From Spongiactinospora rosea (GTDB lineage: Bacteria; Actinomycetota; Actinomycetes; Streptosporangiales; Streptosporangiaceae), in NCBI RefSeq assembly GCF_003315795.1, contig NZ_QMEY01000001.1:124001-188000 (forward strand): a stretch of DNA of 64,000 nt, written 5' to 3'. This document shows, one piece after another, positions 33,591 to 43,375 of this stretch. Under the pieces are notes generated by a model. The model saw only the letters and a program-made list of their open reading frames with translations, did no database searches and was not told where the DNA came from. Both the position numbers and the translations under genes were made by a program. Position 1 is the stretch's first letter, and each line of letters starts with the position of its first letter.

Positions 33591-34184
33591 GTGACCACCC
33601 CCACTTCGGTTTCGGCCGAACCTGTCATCGCGGCCCGGCGGCATCGGGTGGCCGCGGCCATTATCGACAATGTGACCGTCGTCATCGCGTTCACCTTGAT
33701 ACGCACGGCTCTCGGCGGAGAGGAGACGTTCGAGGAATCGTCGCCCACTTCATGGCTCAACCTCTATGCGGGAAATCCCGGCTGGGTCACCGAAATCATG
33801 CTCCTGGCCCTCACCATCGGATACTTCTGGTCCCAGCACGCCGTATGGGGGCAGACGCTCGGCAAGCGGCTGTGCCGGTTGAAGGTCGTCGCCGCGTCGA
33901 CCGGCGAGGCCCCGGGGGTGGTGTGGGCCGGGGTGCGGACCCTCGTCTACCCCGCGCTGAGCACGGTCCCGTACGTCTGGCCGGCCGTGTACGTGGTGAT
34001 GCTGTGGTCGTTCGCCGACCGCAGGCGGCGCGGGCTGCACGATGTGGCGGCGCGGACCATCGTGGTGGACCTGACCGGGCCCGGCTCGGTGCGGGAGCAG
34101 GTGCGGGGCGCGCTGTTCCGCGTCGGGCTGCTCGTGGCGGTGTTCGCCGCGCTCGTGCTCATCTCTGTCATCGTGGCCAGGTGA
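33591..34184 (+). CDS. RDD-family membrane protein
   Basis: A 197-residue protein of the RDD family with four membrane segments (the last at the extreme C-terminus). The signature is visible in GQTLGKRLCRLKVV (about 85-98) and RRRRGLHDVAARTIVV (about 145-160). Function of the family is poorly known; some are sodium/ion antiporter-like. GTG 33591 follows CACACT by seven bases, another leaderless-type start. Its stop overlaps the next GTG (GTGA), coupling it to an AraC regulator. Confidence 0.85.
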   Translation: MTTPTSVSAEPVIAARRHRVAAAIIDNVTVVIAFTLIRTALGGEETFEESSPTSWLNLYAGNPGWVTEIMLLALTIGYFWSQHAVWGQTLGKRLCRLKVVAASTGEAPGVVWAGVRTLVYPALSTVPYVWPAVYVVMLWSFADRRRRGLHDVAARTIVVDLTGPGSVREQVRGALFRVGLLVAVFAALVLISVIVAR

Positions 34185-35002
34185 CGACGGAGCATCTGCT
34201 CGGGGTGGCCGGGAGCCGGCTGCGGTTCGGGTGTGGGGCGGCGGGGATCGAGCGGCTGGAGGCCGCGCTGGTCGGGGCGGCGTTCTCGCCGCACCGGCAC
34301 GACACCTACGCGATCGGCATGACGCTGGCCGGGGTGCAGACGTTCCGCTACCGGGGGGAGCGGCGGGTGTGCCTGCCGGGGGAGTGGCACATCCTGCACC
34401 CCGACGAGCCGCACGACGGGGCGGCGGGCGGCGCGGAAGGGTTCGGGTACCGGATCCTGTACGTCGATCCGTTCCTGGTGCGGGAGGCGCTGGGCGGCGG
34501 GCCGCTGCCGTTCGTGGCCGACCCGGTGGTACGGCCGCAGCGGATGCATCCGGCGCTGGCGGGCTGCCTGCGGCGGATGGACGAGCCGCTGGACGAGTTC
34601 GCCCGGCTGGAGGTCGCGCTGCTGGTCGCGGCGGCGCTGACCCGGCACGCGGACGCGCCGCCGCGCGATGCCGCCACCAGACCGGCGGTGGAGGCGCTGA
34701 CCCGGGTCCGCGAGCTGATCGCCGCCGATCCGGCCGCCGGGCACACGCTCGCCGACTGCGAGCGGGTGTCGGGGCTGGACCGCTGGACGATCGCCCGGCA
34801 GTTCCGGGCGGTGTTCGGTACCAGTCCGACCAGGTTCCGCACGATGCGCCGCCTGGACCTGGTGCGGCGCGCGCTGCGGCAGGGCACGCCGCTGACGGAG
34901 GCGGCGCTCGCCGCGGGGTTCGCCGACCAGAGCCACATGACCCGGATGTTCAAGCGGGCCTACGGCCTCACGCCGGGGGAGTGGGCCGCCGCGCTCGTCT
35001 GA
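34181..35002 (+). CDS. AraC-family transcriptional regulator
   Basis: A 273-residue regulator: N-terminal cupin-like ligand domain (SPHRHDTYAIGMTLAGVQTF, about residues 36-55; LPGEWHILHPDEPHD, about 66-80) and two C-terminal HTH motifs (LADCERVSGLDRWTIARQFR and LTEAALAAGFADQSHMTRMF). GTG 34181 overlaps the RDD stop by four bases, so it is co-translated. It converges on the SDR gene with a five-base gap. Its ligand is not known; cupin-HTH regulators of this type often control nearby transporters or efflux. Confidence 0.92.
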   Translation: MTTEHLLGVAGSRLRFGCGAAGIERLEAALVGAAFSPHRHDTYAIGMTLAGVQTFRYRGERRVCLPGEWHILHPDEPHDGAAGGAEGFGYRILYVDPFLVREALGGGPLPFVADPVVRPQRMHPALAGCLRRMDEPLDEFARLEVALLVAAALTRHADAPPRDAATRPAVEALTRVRELIAADPAAGHTLADCERVSGLDRWTIARQFRAVFGTSPTRFRTMRRLDLVRRALRQGTPLTEAALAAGFADQSHMTRMFKRAYGLTPGEWAAALV

Positions 35003-35007
35003 GGGCC

Positions 35008-35727
35008 CTACAGCCCGCCGGTGACCTCCAGTACGGCCCCGTTGACGTACGACGCCTGCTCCGACAGCAGCCACACGATGGCGTCGGCGATCTCGCCCGG
35101 CTCGCCGGGGCGGCGCAGCGGCACCCGCTGCTCGGCCAGCCGGAAGGCCCGGCCCGGCTCGCCCGCGCGGGCGTGGATGGTCGTGTCGATGAAGCCGGGC
35201 GACACGGCGTTGACCCGCACGGACGGGGCCAGTTCCTTGGCCAGGCCCACCGTCATCGTCTCCACCGCTCCCTTGGTGGCCGCGTAGGCGACGTACTCGC
35301 CGGGGGAGCCGGTACGCGCCGCCACCGACGACACCGTGACGATCGCCTTGCCCGGCCGCCCCTTCCACCGCCGGGCGGCCTCCCGGCACAGCCGTACCGG
35401 GGCCACCAGGTTGACCTCGACGATCCGCCGCAGGTCGTCGTCCGCGAGGTCGGTGAACGGGCCGATCCTGCCGGTGATCCCGGCGTTGTTCACCAGCCCG
35501 GACACCTCGCCCAGCTCCTCGGCGAGGTCGAACAGCAGGCCGGGGGCGTCGTCGCCGGTGATGTCCAGCCGGACGCCGCGGACCTGCGGGCCGAGCCGTT
35601 CTTCCAGCTCACGGGCCTCGGCGTCGGAGGCGGAGTGGGTGAACAGCACGGGGACGCCGGTCGCGGAGAGGCGTTCGACGACGCTGCGGCCGATGCCGCG
35701 CGAGCCGCCGGTGACGATCACCGTCAT
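35008..35727 (-). CDS. short-chain dehydrogenase/reductase
   Basis: A 239-residue classical SDR. The NAD(P) motif is [10 protein letters not shown] (residues 6-15), with NNAGI (about 88-92), and the catalytic [20 protein letters not shown] (Ser, Tyr-x3-Lys, about 134-153). Similar to 3-oxoacyl-ACP reductase/2-oxidoreductase types. ATG 35727 has AGGAGG seven bases upstream and overlaps the stop of the next gene (ATGA), so it is translated together with it. The substrate is unknown. Confidence 0.93.
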   Translation of the reverse strand: MTVIVTGGSRGIGRSVVERLSATGVPVLFTHSASDAEARELEERLGPQVRGVRLDITGDDAPGLLFDLAEELGEVSGLVNNAGITGRIGPFTDLADDDLRRIVEVNLVAPVRLCREAARRWKGRPGKAIVTVSSVAARTGSPGEYVAYAATKGAVETMTVGLAKELAPSVRVNAVSPGFIDTTIHARAGEPGRAFRLAEQRVPLRRPGEPGEIADAIVWLLSEQASYVNGAVLEVTGGL

Positions 35728-36614
35728 GCCGGGGCCTCCTGCCCGGCCGTCCTGGCCTCGATGGCGCGGATGACGGCCGCCATGTCGAGCCCGCCGTGCC
35801 CGAGCGCCAGGGTCTCGGTGAACAGCTCGTGGCAGACGTCGATCAGCGGCGAGGCCGTACCGGAGGCGCGGGCCGCCTCGGCGATCAGCCGGTTGTTCTT
35901 GAGCACGTCGGCGATGGCCGCCTGGGCGGCGAGGTCGCCCTCGGCCAGTTTGCGCATCTTCACCCGGGACACCGCGCTGGCCATCTGGCCGGAGTCGACA
36001 ACATGCCGGAAGCTTCGCATATCCAACCCGTGCCGTGCCGCGAAGTGCGCGGCCTCGGCCAGTCCGGTGACCGTCGTGAGCAGGAAGATGTTCGCCGCGA
36101 GCTTCATCAGCAGGCCGCCGGGCACCTCCCCGCAGTCGATGGCCTCGCGGCACATCGGCGGCAGCAGCGCGCGTACCTCCGCCACGGCGGCGGGCTCGCC
36201 CGCCGGCATGGCGACCAGCTCACCGGCCTCCGCGGGTTCGCGCGAGCCGGACACCGGCGCCTCGACGTACTCGCCCCCGGCCTCCCGTACGGCGGCGCAG
36301 AGCGCGGCCGAGTACGTCGCCGACGTCGTGCCCATGTGGACGATGATGTGCCCGGAGACGTTCGCCGCGAACGCCGCCGGGGCGCCCCGCTCCAGCACCG
36401 CGTCCATCGCCGCCTCGTCGGCCAGCATCAGCAGCACCACGCGCGCCCGCCGGAAGACCTCGGCCGCGCTCGCCGCCACCGACGCGCCCGCGGCGCGCAG
36501 CGGCTCGCACCTGGCGGCGGTGCGATTCCACACCACGAGCGGCGTCCCCGCCCTGGCCAGGTTGAGCGCCATCGGCCGCCCCATGATCCCCAGCCCGATG
36601 AACCCCACACCCAT
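35724..36614 (-). CDS. NAD(P)-binding beta-hydroxyacid dehydrogenase family protein
   Basis: A 296-residue protein of the 3-hydroxyisobutyrate dehydrogenase family. The Rossmann motif is [18 protein letters not shown] (residues 3-20), and the catalytic Lys with the Asn four positions on is in [12 protein letters not shown] (about 166-177). Both signature residues are kept, so oxidoreductase activity on a beta-hydroxy acid or similar is likely. It sits upstream of and overlapping the SDR gene by four bases, suggesting a two-step oxidation pathway. Related imine reductases have the same fold. Confidence 0.9.
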   Translation of the reverse strand: MGVGFIGLGIMGRPMALNLARAGTPLVVWNRTAARCEPLRAAGASVAASAAEVFRRARVVLLMLADEAAMDAVLERGAPAAFAANVSGHIIVHMGTTSATYSAALCAAVREAGGEYVEAPVSGSREPAEAGELVAMPAGEPAAVAEVRALLPPMCREAIDCGEVPGGLLMKLAANIFLLTTVTGLAEAAHFAARHGLDMRSFRHVVDSGQMASAVSRVKMRKLAEGDLAAQAAIADVLKNNRLIAEAARASGTASPLIDVCHELFTETLALGHGGLDMAAVIRAIEARTAGQEAPA

Positions 36615-36741
36615 CGACCGACCTCCGCCCGCATGTCCGTTGGATGCCCTGTTGTACTGCGCACGCGGGCCGGGCGTCTTGAACGATTGTGATACCGCCC
36701 TGACCAGCGTTCATATCGAAATCCGCAACCTGTCCGCCCGC

Positions 36742-36780
36742 ATATCGATATTTGACACTGACTGGATTGCCCGCTTTGCT
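36742..36780 (+). promoter_or_regulatory. probable penicillin-binding protein promoter
   Basis: TTGACA (36752-36757), 17 bases, TTTGCT (36775-36780). A perfect palindrome ATATCGATAT (36742-36751) abuts the -35 box, and a similar ATATCGA lies about 28 bases upstream. Confidence 0.45.
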
Positions 36781-36814
36781 GCTCGCCACGGGGTTCGATG
36801 GGGGAGGGGCGTAA

Positions 36815-38920
36815 ATGTCCAGCAAGCGACTCGGTGCGCTGGCCGCGGCCGGGGTGGCGGCGGGACTGCTCGTCGCCGGGATCACGCTGCCCGCGGTCGG
36901 CGGGGTGGGCGTCGGCCTGATGGCGGCCGTGAACGAGGTCGGGATCGAGCCGAAGGCGCTCAGCGAGCCGCCACCGGCCGAGGTCTCGGTGGTCCGAGAC
37001 GTCAAGGGCGGGCAGATCGCCCGGTTCTACGAGCAGTACCGGGTCGCGGTCGGCCTCGCGGACGTGGCCCCGGCGATGCGGAACGCGATCGTGGCGATCG
37101 AGGACTACCGCTTCTACCAGCACGGCGCGCTCGACATCGAGGGCACGATCCGGGCCCTGGCCAAGAACGTCCAGGCGGGCGGGGTCAGCCAGGGCGGTTC
37201 GACGATCACCCAGCAGTACGTCAAGCAGGTCCTGTTCAACTCCGCCGCCACCAAGGCGGACAAGGAGAAGGCCCTGGCCGCGAGCTATGCGCGCAAGCTG
37301 GACGAACTTCGCCACGCGCTCTGGGTGGAACAGAAGTACACCAAGGACCAGATCCTGGAGAAGTACCTGAACATCGCCTATTTCGGGGCGAGCGCCTACG
37401 GGGTGGAGGCGGCGGCCAAGCGGTTCTTCGGGGTCACCGCCGCCGAGCTGACCCTGGCCCAGGCGGCCACGCTCGCGGGCGCGGTTCAGGACCCGAACGC
37501 GACCGACCCCAACCTCGGCCGCGAGCAGCAGGAACGGCTCCGCAAGCGGCGTGACGTGGTGCTGGACCGGATGGCCGAGCTGGGCAAGATCAGCAAGGCG
37601 GAGGCGGCCACCGCCAAGGCCGGCAAGCTCGGCTATGTCGGGACGAAGCTCCCGGGCGGCTGTGAGACCAGCAAATATCCGTACTTCTGCTTCTATGTCC
37701 GCCAGGAGATCCTGCGCGACCCGGCCTTCGGCCGGACGAAGGACGACCGCCGCAGGTACCTCGAACGCGGCGGACTCACCATCAGGACGACCCTCGACCC
37801 GGGCATGCAGCGGGCGGCGGAGCGGGCCATCCGCGCCCGGGTGCACCCCACGGACGGCCCGGTCGCGGCCCAGGCGCTGGTCCAGCCGGGCACCGGCGCG
37901 ATCCGGGCGATGGCGGCGAGCCGGGAGTACGGCTCCAAGAAGCACCAGATCTCCTACAACGTGGTGGCCGACGCCGCGCACGGCGGCCTCATCGGTTTTC
38001 AGGCGGGCTCCACGTTCAAGACGTTCACCCTGCTCAACGCGCTGAGCAAGGGCATGCGGCTGGACGACGGGCTGACCGCGGGGGCGGGCTTTCGCGCATC
38101 CGCGCCGTCCGACTTCGTCGACTGCGCGGGCAAGGCCGTCGGCGACCCGTCCCACACCGTCACCAACGACGAGGGCTCGCCCGGCTGGAAGACGCTGCGG
38201 ACCGGCACCCGGCACTCGGTGAACACGTTCTTCATGGAGCTGGAGAAGCGCGTCGGGCTGTGCGACACCGTCAAGACGGCCAAGTCCCTGGGCATCCGCC
38301 GGGCCGACGGGCGTCCGCTGCAGGAGTACGAGACGTTCGTGCTGGGCATCAACGAGACCGACCCGGTCACCGTGGCCAGTGCGTACGCGGGCATCGCGGC
38401 CCGCGGCCGGTACTGCGCGCCGATGGCGATCACCCGGATCACCGGCAGGGACGGCAAGGCGGCGAACTATCGCCCGTCCTGCCGCCAGGCCATCGACCAG
38501 GGCGTCGCCGACGCGGCGGCGGAGGTGCTGTCGGGGGTGTTCACCGAGGGCACGATGAGCGGCGTGGGCGGCATCGGCCGCCCGGCGGCGGGCAAGACCG
38601 GCACCACCGACGGGTACGCCACGGCGTGGTTCGCCGGGTTCACCCCGGACCTCGCGGGCGCGGTCAGCATCGGCGACACCCGCGGATCGAGCCGGTACAA
38701 GCTGACCGGCGTGACCATCGGCGGCCGGTACTACGGCTCGGTACAGGGGGCGAGCATCCCCGGCCCGATCTGGAACGCCACCATGCGCGAGGCGCTGCGC
38801 GGCATCGCGCCGACGCCGTTCCCGCAGGTGGACCGGACCCGCTTCGGCGGCTGCGCCCAGGACTGCCGCAGCGAGCCCGAGGCCCCAGAGGACTCGGAAG
38901 ACACAGAGGAGATCGGCTGA
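36815..38920 (+). CDS. class A penicillin-binding protein (bifunctional transglycosylase/transpeptidase)
   Basis: A 701-residue membrane-anchored peptidoglycan synthase. TM anchor about residues 6-36; GT51 transglycosylase domain with EDYRFYQHGA (about 95-104; catalytic Glu) and QGGSTITQQYVK (about 126-137); then a transpeptidase domain with SxxK in GSTFK (about 397-401), SxN as SVN (about 468-470) and KTGT (about 593-596). Both activities appear intact. Strong ribosome site GGGGAGGGG before ATG 36815. It converges on the nucleoside-kinase-like gene with no gap at all. Confidence 0.95.
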   Translation: MSSKRLGALAAAGVAAGLLVAGITLPAVGGVGVGLMAAVNEVGIEPKALSEPPPAEVSVVRDVKGGQIARFYEQYRVAVGLADVAPAMRNAIVAIEDYRFYQHGALDIEGTIRALAKNVQAGGVSQGGSTITQQYVKQVLFNSAATKADKEKALAASYARKLDELRHALWVEQKYTKDQILEKYLNIAYFGASAYGVEAAAKRFFGVTAAELTLAQAATLAGAVQDPNATDPNLGREQQERLRKRRDVVLDRMAELGKISKAEAATAKAGKLGYVGTKLPGGCETSKYPYFCFYVRQEILRDPAFGRTKDDRRRYLERGGLTIRTTLDPGMQRAAERAIRARVHPTDGPVAAQALVQPGTGAIRAMAASREYGSKKHQISYNVVADAAHGGLIGFQAGSTFKTFTLLNALSKGMRLDDGLTAGAGFRASAPSDFVDCAGKAVGDPSHTVTNDEGSPGWKTLRTGTRHSVNTFFMELEKRVGLCDTVKTAKSLGIRRADGRPLQEYETFVLGINETDPVTVASAYAGIAARGRYCAPMAITRITGRDGKAANYRPSCRQAIDQGVADAAAEVLSGVFTEGTMSGVGGIGRPAAGKTGTTDGYATAWFAGFTPDLAGAVSIGDTRGSSRYKLTGVTIGGRYYGSVQGASIPGPIWNATMREALRGIAPTPFPQVDRTRFGGCAQDCRSEPEAPEDSEDTEEIG

Positions 38921-39588
<668 letters not shown>

Positions 39589-39592
<4 letters not shown>

Positions 39593-40473
39593 CGGGCCGC
39601 GGCGGCGTGGAGCTGACCGGCGATGAACGCCCGCGCGTGCCGGGCCAGGTCCTCCCCGTCGGACCACAGGTTGCGCCAGATCGCCAGGTCGTTGGACAGC
39701 CCGCGCATGACCACGGCAGAGGAGAACGACTCGAACGTGATCGGCCCCCGGTACCCGATGTCGCCGAGCGCGTGGAAGAAGGAGGTGAAGTCGAGGTGCC
39801 CCGACCCGAGATAGCCCCGGTGGTTCTCCCCGATATGGACGTATCCGAGCCGTTCGCCCACCTCGTGGACCGGCCGGACGAGATCGTCCTCCTCGATGTT
39901 CATGTGGTAGGTGTCCAGGTGGATCAGCACGTTGCCGGCGCCGATGTCGTCGGCGAGCCGCAGCGCGTCGCGGGCGGTGTTCACCACGTTGGTCTCGTAG
40001 CGGTTGCAGATCTCCAGCCCCAGCGTCATCCCCCGGGCCTGCGCCTCGGCGGCCAGCCGCCGCAGCACCGCCACCACGTTGCGCCGCCCGGCCTCGGTGA
40101 GCGGGTGACCGTACTTCCCGAGCGCGCTGTACAGCGCCCCGGTCAGGTGCGTGCCGCCGAGACCCTGGGTGACCGCGAGCGAGTCGTGCAGCAGCTTCTC
40201 GCCGCGCTCCACCACGGCCGGGTCGTCGCTGGAGACGTCGGCGTCGAAGGCCAGCCCGCGCGAGCAGGCCACGCCGAGGCCCGCCGCGCGCAGCGCGTCG
40301 CGGGCGGCGGCGACGTCCAGGTTGACCGAGTCGTGCAGGGACAGCTCCAGCAGGTCGAACCCGGTGGCCCTGGTCTTCTCCACGGCCAGCGCGAGCGAGG
40401 CGGGGCTGGTGTCGCCGACCCACACCAGGGCGTGTACTCCGATGGGGTTGGTCAGCGTGTCGGTGGCCACCAT
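39589..40473 (-). CDS. sugar phosphate isomerase/epimerase (ketose 3-epimerase-like TIM barrel)
   Basis: A 294-residue TIM-barrel enzyme of the AP-endonuclease family 2 fold. The four metal ligands of D-tagatose/D-psicose 3-epimerases are visible: Glu in LGLEICNRYE (about 149-158), Asp in VLIHLDTYHMNIEE (about 181-194), His in YVHIGENHRG (about 211-220) and Glu in ITFESFSS (about 243-250). It probably interconverts the ketose delivered by the ABC transporter before phosphorylation. ATG 40473 has AAAGG close by. It is translationally coupled to the kinase gene downstream. Confidence 0.85.
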
Positions 40474-40498
40474 GGGTGCCTTTCTCGGAGTGGTCGGG

Positions 40499-41260
40499 TC
40501 AGTTCTCGATGGCGCCGGTGATCAGGCCGACGATCTCCTCGCCGGAGGTCTCGGCGGTACGCCGTCCGCCCACCCGGCGGCCCGCGCGCATCACCCACAC
40601 CTGCTGGCTGAGCCGCATGACCTGCGCGAAGTTGTGGCTGATCAGGAGTACGGCGTGGCCCTCGTCGCGGAGCCGCACGATCAGCTCCTCGACCCGGGCG
40701 GTCTCCTGTACGCCGAGCGCGGCCGTCGGTTCGTCCATGATGACCAGTTTGGAGCTGAATCCCGTCGCCCGGCAGATGGCCACGGCCTGCCGCTGCCCGC
40801 CCGACAGCCGCCGCACGCGGGAGCGTACCTCGGGCACGTTGACCGCCAGCGCCGAGACCATCTCCCTGGCGCGGGCCTGCATGGCCCGGCGGTCCAGCAG
40901 CGCCACCGGGCCGAACCGGCGGACGATCTCCCGGTTGAGGAACAGGTTCTGCCAGACCGTGAGGTCTTCCACCAGGGCGAGGTTCTGGTGGACGGTCTCG
41001 ATCCCGGCGTCGCGGGCGTCCTCGGGGGAGTGGAACGCGGTCCCCTCGCCGTCGAACAGGATGCGCCCGCCGTCCGGCCGGTGGATCCCGGACACGCAGC
41101 GGACCAGCGTGGACTTACCGGCCCCGTTGTCGCCGACCAGCGCGGTGATCTCGCCCCGCCGTGCGGTGATCGAGACGTCCACCAGGGCGCGGACGCTGCC
41201 GAAGGTCAGTGAGACGTCCCGGCAGTCGAGCAGGACGTCTTCGTCGGTTGGTGCGTTCAC
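40499..41260 (-). CDS. sugar ABC transporter ATP-binding protein (FrcA-like)
   Basis: A 253-residue ABC ATPase of the single-domain monosaccharide type. Walker A GDNGAGKST (about 42-50), signature LSGGQRQ (about 147-153), Walker B LVIMDEPTAALG (about 167-178) and a switch His in VLLISHNF. Unlike RbsA/XylG it has only one ATPase domain, as in FrcA. GTG 41260 overlaps the permease stop (GTGA). It energises import of a monosaccharide, probably a ketose. Confidence 0.92.
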   Translation of the reverse strand: MNAPTDEDVLLDCRDVSLTFGSVRALVDVSITARRGEITALVGDNGAGKSTLVRCVSGIHRPDGGRILFDGEGTAFHSPEDARDAGIETVHQNLALVEDLTVWQNLFLNREIVRRFGPVALLDRRAMQARAREMVSALAVNVPEVRSRVRRLSGGQRQAVAICRATGFSSKLVIMDEPTAALGVQETARVEELIVRLRDEGHAVLLISHNFAQVMRLSQQVWVMRAGRRVGGRRTAETSGEEIVGLITGAIEN

Positions 41261-42198
41261 TTCTGGAACCTCGTCATCAGCGCGGCCAGCACCACCACGA
41301 TGCCGACGGCGAGCGGCTGGTAGAACTGCGCGACGCCGAGCAGCGTCAGCCCGTTGACCAGGGCGGTGAGCAGCAGCGCGCCGAGCACCGGGCCGACGAT
41401 CGTGCCCCGGCCGCCGAACAGGCTCACCCCGCCCAGCACCACGGCCGCCACGGAGTTGAGCAGGAAGGAGGTGTTGGAGGCCGGTTCGGCCGCGCCGACC
41501 CTGGCCACCAGCAGGATCGCGCCGAGCCCGGCCAGCGCGCCGCTGATCGAGTACACCGCGATCTTGATCCGCCGGGTGCTGATGCCCATCGCCGCCGCCG
41601 ACTCCGGCGCGCCGCCGGTGGCCAGCAGGTGGGTGCCGAACCTGGTGTGGAACAGCACGACGTGGGCGATCACCGCGACGGCGAGCGCGATCAGGAACGT
41701 CCAGCCGAAGATCCCCAGCCCGCCGGTGGACAGCCGCAGCAGTACCGGATCGACGATCGTCACCGGCTTGCCGTCCGCGAGGATCAGGGCGAGCCCCGAG
41801 GCCGCGGACAGCATGCCCAGCGTGACGATGAAGTCGGCGATCTTGCCCCAGGCGATGATCACGCCGTTCACCGCGCCCGCCACCCCGGCGGCGGCGACCG
41901 CGAGCAGACAGGCCGTGCCCAGCCCCCACCCTGCCGTGTAGGACAGGCCGAAGGCGACCGCGCCCATGGTCATCACCGAGGCGATGGACAGGTCGATGCC
42001 CGCGGTGGCGATCACGAAGGTCTGGCCGATCGCCAGGATGATCAGGATCGCCGCGGCGACCAGCATCGAGGCGATGTTCCCCGGGCTCAGGAAGGTGGGG
42101 TTGAGCGCCTGGAAGACGATCACCAGGGCGATCAGGCCGACCAGGGCCGCCCATTCCGCCCAGAGCGCCGGGTCCTTCAAGCGGGCCGCGATGCTCAT
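41257..42198 (-). CDS. sugar ABC transporter permease (FrcC/RbsC-like)
   Basis: A 313-residue inner-membrane permease with about ten TM segments. The family pattern is visible in AIGQTFVIATAGIDLSIASV (about residues 57-76) and the EAA-like loop TGGAPESAAAMGISTRRIKI (about 195-214), and GVSLFGGRGTIVGPVLGALL near the end. It forms the channel of a monosaccharide importer together with the binding protein and ATPase genes on either side. Confidence 0.93.
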   Translation of the reverse strand: MSIAARLKDPALWAEWAALVGLIALVIVFQALNPTFLSPGNIASMLVAAAILIILAIGQTFVIATAGIDLSIASVMTMGAVAFGLSYTAGWGLGTACLLAVAAAGVAGAVNGVIIAWGKIADFIVTLGMLSAASGLALILADGKPVTIVDPVLLRLSTGGLGIFGWTFLIALAVAVIAHVVLFHTRFGTHLLATGGAPESAAAMGISTRRIKIAVYSISGALAGLGAILLVARVGAAEPASNTSFLLNSVAAVVLGGVSLFGGRGTIVGPVLGALLLTALVNGLTLLGVAQFYQPLAVGIVVVLAALMTRFQK

Positions 42199-42214
42199 CG
42201 GACCTCTGTCCCGG

Positions 42215-43267
42215 TCACTGGATGAGCGCCTTGAACGGGTCGTCGTACTCGCCGAACGGCTTGGGCGTGGCCGCCAGCGCCTGGTCGGCGTTGTCCTTGG
42301 TGACCATCTCGACCGGGGCCTTCACGTTCGGCGGGAGCGGCTTGCCCGCCGCCGCGGCCTGGCACGCCTCCACGCCCATCAGCCCGATCGCGTACGGGTA
42401 CTGGGCGACGGTGCCGTCCAGGGTGCCCGCCTTGACCGCCTCCAGGGCGTCCTTGATGCCGTCCACGCTGATCACCTTGACCTGCCCGGCCTTGCCGGAG
42501 TTGGCGACCGCGCGGGCCACCCCGAGCCCCATGTCGTCGTTGGCGACGAAGAAGCCCTTCAGCTCGGGGTGGGCGCGCATCAGGTCGGTGGCGGCGGTGA
42601 GCGCGGCCTGGCGCTCCCAGTTGGCCGCGACGGTCTGGACGACCTTGATGTTCGCGGGCACCCCCTTCTGGAAGCCCTCGACCCTGGCCCCGCTGGTCAC
42701 ATCGCCCGCGATGCCGCCCACCACGGCGACCTGCCCGCCCCCGCGCAGCAGCTCGCCCATCCGCCGTCCGGCCATCGCGCCGGCCTCGGCGTTGTCGGTG
42801 CCGATGTAGGTGGCGGGCTTGACGCCCGCGCTCTCGGCGGCCTTCGCGTCCACGGGACTGTCGATGTTGACCACGGTCTTGCCCAGCGCGGACAGCTTGG
42901 CGAGGCCCTGGACCAGGTTGGTGCCGGAGATCGGGTTGACCACATAGCAGGAGAAATCCTGACCGGCCAGTCCGTCCAGCTTGTCGGCCTGCCCCGTGGT
43001 GTCGGTGATGGCGTTGGCGGCCTGCACGGTGACCTGCACGCCGCTCGCCTTGGCCTGCTCGTCGATGCCCTGCTTCATGGTCTGGAAGAAGGGGTTGTCC
43101 AGGCCCTTGATCACTGCGGCGATCCGGGGGGTCGCGGTGGTCGCGCCCGCCGTCTGACCGGCCGTGCCTGCGGGCTCTCCCGAACCGCAGGATGCCAGTG
43201 CGAGGGCGCCCGCGGCCACGAGCGCGCCGGCCGCCGCCAGGCGGCGGCCTCGGGCGTTGGCATGCAT
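42215..43267 (-). CDS. sugar ABC transporter substrate-binding lipoprotein (FrcB/RbsB-like)
   Basis: A 350-residue periplasmic-binding-fold lipoprotein. Lipobox LALASC-G (Cys about 27). The mature domain begins IAAVIKGLDNPFFQTMKQGI, the usual start of the ribose/fructose-binding family, with IDSPVDAKAAESAGVKPATY (about 130-150) and NDDMGLGVARAVANSGK (about 240-256) as ligand-contact loops. It is the first gene of the operon, facing the ROK regulator across a 108-base operator region. The sugar is not determined by sequence, but a furanose or ketose fits the epimerase gene nearby. Confidence 0.92.
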   Translation of the reverse strand: MHANARGRRLAAAGALVAAGALALASCGSGEPAGTAGQTAGATTATPRIAAVIKGLDNPFFQTMKQGIDEQAKASGVQVTVQAANAITDTTGQADKLDGLAGQDFSCYVVNPISGTNLVQGLAKLSALGKTVVNIDSPVDAKAAESAGVKPATYIGTDNAEAGAMAGRRMGELLRGGGQVAVVGGIAGDVTSGARVEGFQKGVPANIKVVQTVAANWERQAALTAATDLMRAHPELKGFFVANDDMGLGVARAVANSGKAGQVKVISVDGIKDALEAVKAGTLDGTVAQYPYAIGLMGVEACQAAAAGKPLPPNVKAPVEMVTKDNADQALAATPKPFGEYDDPFKALIQ

Positions 43268-43308
43268 CGGATATCCCTAATCCCCGCTTCTGGCGTCTGG
43301 CAACCCTT

Positions 43309-43331
43309 CTTTCAACTTTTCCCGTCGAAAG
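43309..43331. promoter_or_regulatory. probable ROK operator
   Basis: CTTTCAAC-N7-GTCGAAAG, an imperfect palindrome (one mismatch) in the 108-base region between the divergent sugar operon and the ROK gene. Confidence 0.55.
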
Positions 43332-43363
43332 TCGGGTGACTTACGGACAGTCTCGGTCATAGC

Positions 43364-43369
43364 TAGAGT
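43364..43369 (+). promoter_or_regulatory. -10 box of a leaderless ROK gene promoter
   Basis: TAGAGT followed by six bases and ATG 43376. Confidence 0.5.
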
Positions 43370-43375
43370 GTCCGC

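Noticed and set aside
34231-37554. Very long open frame (about 1100 codons) on the + strand
   Set aside because: It runs antisense or out of frame to the AraC, SDR, beta-hydroxyacid dehydrogenase and penicillin-binding protein genes, which have clear domains. Long shadow frames are common in very GC-rich DNA.
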